A DNA stretch of 20,460 nucleotides from Bacteroides sp. CAG:545 (GTDB lineage Bacteria > Bacteroidota > Bacteroidia > Bacteroidales > UBA932): assembly GCA_000432515.1 (NCBI GenBank), contig HF995993.1, forward strand, positions 1 to 20,460, in the 5' to 3' direction. Below are positions 15,126 through 20,460 of the stretch, piece after piece. How positions within the stretch are numbered: the stretch's first letter is position 1; the number at the start of each line of letters is the position of its first letter. The position numbers and the translations under genes were made by a program. The notes under the pieces were generated by a model. It was not told the DNA's origin. It did not search any database and saw only the letters and a program-made list of their open reading frames with translations.

Positions 15126-16784
15126 ATGATAGAATTTGAAGTGTCCTGCAGAATGGGACGTGAACCGAGATTGGATGATATCAGGATGGCTGCGGCAGAG
15201 GCGTTGCGCCTGAAGCCTAATGCTGTGATCAATGTCATTGACCCGACAAAGTCTTACCAGCCTACTATGGTCAATGCTGATGCGCATTGTCATATAGTAC
15301 ACAGGTCGATAGACGCAAGAGGCGATGTGAAAGTACGTTACAGGGTGGAGGCCTACCGTAAGGATGAGCCTTATGAGGAATATCACCTTCCTGAATACAA
15401 GGATGTGCACGACGCTGAGCCTGTGATTGTGGTGGGCTCTGGTCCTGCCGGAATGTTTGCTGCATTGAAACTCCTTACATTGGGTCTGAAACCGGTGGTC
15501 CTGGAGCGCGGAAAGGATGTCAGCGGCAGAAAACCGGATATCGCGAAACTTTCCCGCAAGGGTGTCGTGGATCCTGATTCCAATTACTGTTATGGTGAAG
15601 GCGGCGCCGGCACGTTCTCGGACGGCAAGCTGTTTACCCGTTCGTCCAAGCGCGGGGACAACAGGGAGGTGCTCCATCAGTTCGTGAATTTCGGTGCGGA
15701 TCCGTCTATTCTCATTGACGCTCATCCTCATATCGGTACGGACAAACTTCCTCGACTGGTGGCAAATATCAGGGAATGTGTGCTGGAACATGGTGGAGAA
15801 TATCATTTCCAGACCCGCGTGTCAGATATCTGTCGAGGCGAAGACGGTGTGATTACTGTGACGGCTGTGGATGACAGTGCAGAGGCGGCAGGCAGCAAGA
15901 AGACGTTCAATGCAAAGGCAGTAATCCTCGCTACAGGCCATTCAGCAAGGGATATTTACGAGCTGTTCGACAAGAAGGGCTGGGAACTGCAGGCCAAAGG
16001 ATTTGCAATGGGAGTGCGTGTGGAACATCCTCAGGATTTGATAAACAAGATCAGATACCGCGGACAGTGGGAGCCCGGTATGCCGGCTGCCGAGTATTCT
16101 TTTGTGGAGCAGGTGGATGACAGGGGAGTGTTCTCTTTCTGTATGTGTCCGGGCGGAATCCTGGTTCCGTCATCTACGGAGGACGGCTATACTGTGCTCA
16201 ACGGCATGTCCAATTCTGCCCGCAATTCCAAGTGGGCCAATGCTGGTGTAGTCGTTTCTGTGGAGCCTGATGATGTGCCTGAAGAATATAAGAAGTACGG
16301 TACTTTCGCATTGCTGAATTTCCAGCACGACGTGGAGAAGAAGATGTTTGATTACGCTGCTGCCCACGCTGTTCCTGATGAAAACGGGGAAGTGAACCGC
16401 TTTGCGGCGCCTGCCCAGAGGATGGTGGACTTCTGTGAGGAACAGATGTCTGAGGACCTTCCTGAGACTTCTTATCGTCCGGGAGTGGTTTCTGCACCAT
16501 TGTACGAACTTCTTCCTGAGTGCGTGGCATCCCGTCTCCAGAAGGTTTTCCCGCTGATCAACAATAAGATGCGCGGATATTATACGGAGGATGCGCTTCT
16601 TTTGGGTGTGGAATCCAGGACTTCTTCTCCTGTCAGAATCGTGAGAGATGCCGATTCGTATCAATGTCCTCAGGTGCCTGGCCTTTTCCCTTGCGGTGAG
16701 GGTGCAGGATATTCTGGAGGAATCGTTTCTTCCGCCATTGACGGTATCAACTGCGCAGTGGCAGCGGCAAAGCTTCTTGCATAA
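15126..16784 (+). CDS. FAD-dependent dehydrogenase (COG2509 type)
   Basis: 552 residues. The N-terminal 90 or so residues form the small extra domain typical of this uncharacterised family. Then VIVVGSGPAGMFAAL (GSGPAG at 104-109) binds the FAD ADP moiety with ERG at 127-129. YGEGGAGTFSDGKL is the family signature. A C-terminal FAD-contacting segment reads PCGEGAGYSGGI, followed by AIDGINCA. The enzyme is cytosolic and its substrate is unknown. It starts 12 bp after tsaD and is probably co-transcribed, but nothing in the sequence links it to tRNA modification. Confidence 0.88.
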   Translation: MIEFEVSCRMGREPRLDDIRMAAAEALRLKPNAVINVIDPTKSYQPTMVNADAHCHIVHRSIDARGDVKVRYRVEAYRKDEPYEEYHLPEYKDVHDAEPVIVVGSGPAGMFAALKLLTLGLKPVVLERGKDVSGRKPDIAKLSRKGVVDPDSNYCYGEGGAGTFSDGKLFTRSSKRGDNREVLHQFVNFGADPSILIDAHPHIGTDKLPRLVANIRECVLEHGGEYHFQTRVSDICRGEDGVITVTAVDDSAEAAGSKKTFNAKAVILATGHSARDIYELFDKKGWELQAKGFAMGVRVEHPQDLINKIRYRGQWEPGMPAAEYSFVEQVDDRGVFSFCMCPGGILVPSSTEDGYTVLNGMSNSARNSKWANAGVVVSVEPDDVPEEYKKYGTFALLNFQHDVEKKMFDYAAAHAVPDENGEVNRFAAPAQRMVDFCEEQMSEDLPETSYRPGVVSAPLYELLPECVASRLQKVFPLINNKMRGYYTEDALLLGVESRTSSPVRIVRDADSYQCPQVPGLFPCGEGAGYSGGIVSSAIDGINCAVAAAKLLA

Positions 16785-16830
16785 CAACATTTTGGGCGAC
16801 CTGTCTGTCCGTGGCTGATTTCAATGGCAT

Positions 16831-16913
16831 TGACAAAATGTCAGTCTTGTACGATGGCAGACAATTTGCTGAAACAATAGCGGGCAGTTTGTTGATAACC
16901 CAGCACAAACTGC
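16831..16913. promoter_or_regulatory. Two short inverted repeats upstream of grpE
   Basis: TGACAAAATGTCA at 16831-16843 is a 5-bp palindrome with 3-bp centre. GCAGTTTGT at 16884-16892 pairs with ACAAACTGC at 16905-16913 (9 bp perfect, 12-nt loop). They lie 80-160 bp upstream of the grpE start, where heat-shock control would act. Neither matches the CIRCE operator. They could be operators or leader hairpins. No clear TAnnTTTG box was found in 16785-16992. Confidence 0.35.
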
Positions 16914-16992
16914 TCGTGTTATATGTTGTGGGTGATTATAATAGCGACTCTGTGCGGGTTGTTTTCGAAGAAATATAAAAGGTTGAAAAGAT

Positions 16993-17616
16993 ATGAAAAA
17001 GCAAAAAGACGAAGAAATAAAGAAGAAAGAAAAGCAGGCGGAAAATGAATGTCAATGCGAAGGCACTGACAAAAAATCCGATTGTCATTGTGACAAACCG
17101 GAGGAAGAGGAGTCCTGCGGAAAACATTCTGAATGCAAGGAATTGACAGAAAAGCTGGAGGCTGCCCAGAAGGCTGAGAAAGAGGCATTGGACAAGCTCG
17201 CCAAGGAGAAGGACGACTATGTCCGTCTGATGGCTGAGTTCGAGACCTTCCGCAGACGTTCGGCTGAGGAGAAACTTGCATTGGTTTCATCGGCTGCATC
17301 CGATACCATCAAAGGTCTGCTTCCTGTTCTGGATGACTGCGAAAGGGCAATGGAACTGCTCCAGAAGTCCAGCGACGAGGCGGCCAAAGAGGGAACCGGA
17401 CTCATATATGACAAGTTGATGAAATATCTGAAGAGCAAGGGGCTGGAGCGTATCGAGGCCAAGGGACAGAAGTTCGATACTGATTTCCATGAGGCTGTGG
17501 CTCAGGTTCCGGTAGAGGAAGAGGACAAGAAGGGCCTGATTTACGATGTGATCGAGACTGGCTACACTTTGAACGGCAAGATTCTGCGTTACGCAAAAGT
17601 TGTAGTTGGAATATAG
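16993..17616 (+). CDS. grpE: Nucleotide exchange factor GrpE, with Cys-rich N-terminus
   Basis: 207 residues. It releases ADP from DnaK and works with DnaJ, encoded next. Residues 1-50 form a charged, probably disordered extension. Then comes a long coiled-coil helix (about 50-95, with YVRLMAEFETFRRR), the four-helix part with LLPVLDDCERAM, and the beta-domain (GQKFDTDFHEAVAQVP, GYTLNGKILRYAKVVVG) typical of GrpE. The extension is odd: it holds six cysteines (20, 22, 31, 33, 42, 48), two as C-x-C pairs, plus His32 and His45, suggesting metal binding or redox sensing. Start context: AAAAGGTTGAAAAGAT before the ATG. dnaJ follows 64 bp downstream. dnaK is not in this window. Confidence 0.95.
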   Translation: MKKQKDEEIKKKEKQAENECQCEGTDKKSDCHCDKPEEEESCGKHSECKELTEKLEAAQKAEKEALDKLAKEKDDYVRLMAEFETFRRRSAEEKLALVSSAASDTIKGLLPVLDDCERAMELLQKSSDEAAKEGTGLIYDKLMKYLKSKGLERIEAKGQKFDTDFHEAVAQVPVEEEDKKGLIYDVIETGYTLNGKILRYAKVVVGI

Positions 17617-17622
17617 TCGGTC

Positions 17623-17648
17623 CGCTCTTTCGTGAGAGAGGGCGTTTT
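17623..17648 (+). terminator. Hairpin with GNRA loop and TTTT between grpE and dnaJ
   Basis: CGCTCTTTC (17623-17631) pairs with GAGAGGGCG (17636-17644): nine pairs, two of them G-U, closed by a GTGA tetraloop and followed by TTTT. It looks like a weak intrinsic terminator or a processing/stability element that could set the grpE to dnaJ ratio. Confidence 0.5.
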
Positions 17649-17680
17649 GCTTGTGCTCTAATATAGGAGATGTAAGGAAT

Positions 17681-18877
17681 ATGGCAGAAAAAAGAGATTA
17701 TTATGAAGTGCTCGGCGTTCCGAAGAATGCCAGCGCGGATGATATAAAGTCGGCCTTCAAGAAGATGGCATTGAAATGGCATCCGGACAGATGGGTCGGC
17801 GGTACCGATGCGGAGAAGAAGACCGCAGAGGAGAATTTCAAGGAGGCGTCCGAGGCTTATGAGGTCTTGAGCGACCCTGACAAGAGGGCAAAATACGATC
17901 AGTTCGGATTCAATGCACCGTCAGGCGGCTTCAGTTCCGGCGGTTTCGGCGGGTTTGATATCAATGATATTCTCAAGGACCTGTTCGGTGCCGGGTTCGA
18001 TTTCGGCGGAGGCAACTCCGGCGGTTTCGGAGGGTTCAGCGGCTTCGGCGGTTTCGGCGGTGGCCAGAGGGCCCAGCGTGTGCCGCGTGGACGTGATATC
18101 CGTACCAGAGTGAGACTTACCTTGGAGGAAATCGCGAAAGGTGCTGTGAAGGAGGTATCTATCGACCGATATGAACAATGCCCTGACTGTGGCGGTAAAG
18201 GTGCCGCAAATGCTTCTGACATACAGACTTGTCCTGTCTGCCATGGTACAGGCCAGGAACAGCGGAGGGTAAGAAGCATCTTCGGTGAGACTGTTACCTA
18301 TACTACATGTTCAAGATGTGGCGGAGAAGGCAAGATTGTCAGCAATCCTTGCCGTTCCTGCGGCGGAACCGGTCTTGTGCGCAAGAGAGTGACTATCAAG
18401 GTGAATATTCCTGCCGGTGTGGAAGATGGTATGCAGCTCACGCTTCAGGGACAGGGACATTCTGCCAAATCCGGCGGCGTGAACGGAGACCTGCTCGTGG
18501 TCATTGAAGAGATTCCTCACGATTCTCTCAAACGTGACGGCAAGAATCTGTTCTACACCAAGATAATATCAGTGACTGACGCCATTCTCGGTGGTGAGAC
18601 CACCGTCCCTTGTCTTGACGGCAATTACAAGATCAAGATTGAACCTGGAACCCAGTCCGGCACGATTGTCAGACTCAGAGGCATGGGCCTGCCTGCTGTC
18701 AAGGGATATGGCTCCGGAGTTGGTGACCTGTACGTGAAATATCTCGTATGGCTGCCTAAGAAACTCAAGAGTGACGAGAAGGCCGCACTTGAATCAATGC
18801 GTGGAAGTGACTCCTTCGTGCCTAATCTCAGCAGGGAAGACAGAAATCTTTTCGATAAAATGAAAGAAAATTTCTAA
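17681..18877 (+). CDS. dnaJ: Chaperone protein DnaJ
   Basis: 398 residues from the ATG at 17681, chosen because MAEKRDYYEVLGV is the canonical DnaJ start; the in-frame ATG at 17651 adds an unlikely ten-residue leader. The J domain (about 6-75) has HPD at 34-36, required to stimulate DnaK ATP hydrolysis. A slightly long WVGGTDAEKKTAEE segment follows the HPD. A Gly/Phe-rich region (about 81-128) contains DINDILKDLFG. Four CxxCxGxG zinc repeats start at Cys167, Cys184, Cys210 and Cys224. Two beta-rich substrate-binding domains follow, including the GDLYVK stretch. It belongs to the grpE unit and ends at a strong terminator. Confidence 0.97.
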   Translation: MAEKRDYYEVLGVPKNASADDIKSAFKKMALKWHPDRWVGGTDAEKKTAEENFKEASEAYEVLSDPDKRAKYDQFGFNAPSGGFSSGGFGGFDINDILKDLFGAGFDFGGGNSGGFGGFSGFGGFGGGQRAQRVPRGRDIRTRVRLTLEEIAKGAVKEVSIDRYEQCPDCGGKGAANASDIQTCPVCHGTGQEQRRVRSIFGETVTYTTCSRCGGEGKIVSNPCRSCGGTGLVRKRVTIKVNIPAGVEDGMQLTLQGQGHSAKSGGVNGDLLVVIEEIPHDSLKRDGKNLFYTKIISVTDAILGGETTVPCLDGNYKIKIEPGTQSGTIVRLRGMGLPAVKGYGSGVGDLYVKYLVWLPKKLKSDEKAALESMRGSDSFVPNLSREDRNLFDKMKENF

Positions 18878-18903
18878 AATAATACATCAATATTATAATA
18901 TCG

Positions 18904-18946
18904 AGTTCCCAGATCACTGTAATGGTGATATGGGAACTTTGATTTT
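18904..18946 (+). terminator. Intrinsic terminator after dnaJ
   Basis: AGTTCCC (18904-18910) pairs with GGGAACT (18932-18938), and ATCAC (18913-18917) pairs with GTGAT (18925-18929) across a two-base internal loop. TTGATTTT follows. It begins 27 nt after the dnaJ stop codon. Confidence 0.8.
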
Positions 18947-19043
18947 AGCTTGCTATGTAGTTATCGCATTCGTGTTCTCATTGTAAATGATTTCGCAGTG
19001 TGTTTGATTATTGCTATATTCGTGATAAATAAGAGAAGTGGAT

Positions 19044-19695
19044 ATGACGCGAGAGGAACTTATAGCGAAGATTCAAGACATCGAATGGGATGACTTTGAG
19101 GCAAAGGAGGCTTTGAATGAGCTCCCATGCCGATTACTTTTCTCCGATGCATCCTACTGTACGCGTGTTCGACAATCGCATCAGTTTCCAAAATCCTGGC
19201 AAAATTGTTGTTGATATGGTGCACCTGCGTGACCGTTATCAGTCGGCACCGCGCAATCCTTCTCTACTGAAGTTGTTCCGATACACGAAGATTTCGGACA
19301 ATGCAGGTTATGGAATGGATAAGATCTACTCATGGGAACGACTGACAGGTGAGAAAGTTGAGGTGGTGACTGACGTAATGTGTTCCGAAGTAACTTTCTG
19401 GCGTCCGAAGATCGGGACATCCATCAAGCGGAAAGAAGATGGTGATGTGGGTAGTGCTGCGTCCGAAACTACCCAGAAAACTACCCAGAAAAATAATGAG
19501 GAAACTACTCGGAAAATGAAGGACAAAATACTCCGTATCCTGAGCTCTTCACCAACTCTAACAATTAAGGAAGTTGCTGATTTATGCGGACTTACATATG
19601 ATGGTGCCAAGTATCATTTCACGGCCTTGAAAAAGTCTGGCAAATTGGAAAGATCAGGTGGCGACAAGTGCGGTTTCTGGGTAGTAAAGAAGTAG
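19044..19695 (+). pseudogene. Remnant of an AlbA_2/HATPase-type DNA-binding regulator with its centre deleted
   Basis: Two pieces in different frames. From ATG 19044, 28 residues (MTREELIAKIQDIEWDDFEA, then KEALNELP) match the usual start of AlbA_2-domain ATP-binding regulators of the 'RecG-like' COG2865 type. Their frame then runs into unrelated sequence and stops at 19212-19214. From about 19117, in another frame, the family's C-terminal part follows: SSHADYFSPMHPTVRVFDNR, the NPSLLKLFRY/NAGYG region, a TTQKTTQK linker and a winged helix (about 19520-19692). The several hundred codons normally between them are missing. The junction lies near 19117-19130. The 192-codon second part could in principle be translated from ATG 19117 as a truncated DNA-binding protein. 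Family assignment is from memory of motifs. Confidence 0.7.
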
Positions 19696-19814
19696 AAAAC
19701 TACCCGGAAACAGCAACACTGTAACCATGTGAGGTGCTATTGAAAGCTTCGGCTTCTTATCTCTTGTGAAGATGCCAACTTTCTATAAACAATCACAATA
19801 TTAACAGTTACAGT

Positions 19815-20420
19815 ATGATTTACGGTTACATCAGAGTCAGCAGCGACAAACAGACTGTTGAAAATCAAAGATTTGAAATCAATAATTTCTGTTCACGTGA
19901 GTCGATGAAAATTGACGGGTGGATTGAGGAGACCATCAGCGGTACGAAGAGTTACAGCAAGCGGGAATTGGGAAAACTCCTGAACCGGGTGCAGAAAGAC
20001 GATTTGATTATCTGTGCCGAGTTGTCCCGGCTGGGGCGTAACCTGTTTATGATTATGGAGATTCTCAATATCTGTATGACGAAAGAGTGCCGTGTCTGGA
20101 CCATCAAGGACAATTACAGGCTTGGTGAGGATATTCAGAGCAAGGTGCTGGCCTTCGCTTTCGGCCTTTCGGCAGAGATTGAGCGAAATCTTATCAGCCA
20201 ACGGACGAAGGAGGCGCTTGCAAGGAAGAAGGCGGAGGGCGTGGTCCTCGGGCGTCCTGTTGGAAGGAAGACAGAAGAGTGCAAGTGCAAACTCTTTCCC
20301 AAGCGGATGCTCATAGTGGAGCTGCTAAGGGCAGGCGTTTCTCAGCGGAAGATTGCTAAGATTTGCAAGGTCGATCGGAACACTCTGGGAAGGTATATAC
20401 ATTCGTTTCTGAAACTATAG
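19815..20420 (+). CDS. Serine recombinase, Mpi-like DNA invertase family
   Basis: 201 residues. Small serine recombinase with N-terminal catalytic domain: YGYIRVSSDKQT with the likely nucleophile Ser9 and Arg7, and ELSRLGRN with Arg72 and Arg75. A long dimer helix follows (SAEIERNLISQRTKEAL). The C-terminal region carries a Hin-like helix-turn-helix (AGVSQRKIAKICKVDRNTL, about 173-191). The sequence strongly resembles the Bacteroides 'master DNA invertase' Mpi group, which flips promoters between inverted repeats at many sites. I see no inverted-repeat-flanked promoter next to it, so its targets are probably elsewhere. It lies 119 bp after the AlbA_2-type remnant, in what seems an accessory region. 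Confidence 0.88.
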   Translation: MIYGYIRVSSDKQTVENQRFEINNFCSRESMKIDGWIEETISGTKSYSKRELGKLLNRVQKDDLIICAELSRLGRNLFMIMEILNICMTKECRVWTIKDNYRLGEDIQSKVLAFAFGLSAEIERNLISQRTKEALARKKAEGVVLGRPVGRKTEECKCKLFPKRMLIVELLRAGVSQRKIAKICKVDRNTLGRYIHSFLKL

Positions 20421-20460
20421 GAGCGATTATGTGCAGACACACGCGGTTTCCTCCAGTTTC

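Noticed and set aside
14118..15806. Very long open frame (562 codons) antisense to tsaD and the FAD dehydrogenase
   Set aside because: tsaD and the dehydrogenase share the same frame phase, so codon bias in both leaves one antisense phase open. The translation is rich in His/Arg with no domain, and both sense genes are certain.
16785..16992. CIRCE-type heat-shock operator before grpE
   Set aside because: Inverted repeats exist but none resembles TTAGCACTC-N9-GAGTGCTAA.
19743..19756. AAGC-TTCG-GCTT hairpin as terminator of the AlbA_2-type remnant
   Set aside because: Only four pairs with no proper T tract; too weak to call.

Overview
The window looks like a chromosomal segment of a gut-type Bacteroidales (phylum Bacteroidota) with roughly even base composition. 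The evidence is Bacteroidota-type -7 promoter boxes (TAnnTTTG) in front of several genes, a divergent tamB/tsaD pair, a 1543-residue TamB-like protein, an Mpi-family serine recombinase, and a RecQ and an RsmI-like methylase that both differ from the proteobacterial forms. I cannot name the genus.

Layout. 1-1373 (-) is a DDE transposase cut off by the window edge and broken by an in-frame TAA; its probable promoter and a 10-bp hairpin lie at 1390-1476. 1374-1855 has no protein gene. Its second half holds a densely structured stretch (1604-1808) of interleaved inverted repeats, with the geometry of an H-type pseudoknot ending in a U-rich tract, just upstream of a small secreted protein of unknown function (1856-2446). 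pckA (2578-4182, -) and recQ (4398-6338, +) diverge from a 215-bp promoter region.

A four-gene minus-strand operon runs from 14020 down to 6388: tamB-like, RsmI-like methylase, mtaB, PhnP-like metallo-hydrolase. Two of its junctions overlap (17 bp and ATGA). It diverges from tsaD and an FAD-dependent dehydrogenase (14085-16784, +) across 64 bp that contain two mirror-image -7 boxes. grpE and dnaJ (16993-18877, +) follow, separated by a hairpin with a GNRA loop and closed by a terminator.

The right end looks accessory: the remnant of an AlbA_2/HATPase-type regulator that has lost its middle (19044-19695), then an Mpi-like serine DNA invertase (19815-20420).

Functional threads: central carbon metabolism (PEP carboxykinase), genome maintenance (RecQ), envelope biogenesis (TamB-like), translation fidelity (TsaD makes t6A37 on tRNA, MtaB methylthiolates that same base, and an RsmI-like enzyme is in the operon), and protein folding (GrpE/DnaJ). 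The most unexplained element is the structured leader or RNA at 1604-1808. No CRISPR array, tRNA, rRNA or obvious new multi-gene defence system was seen.
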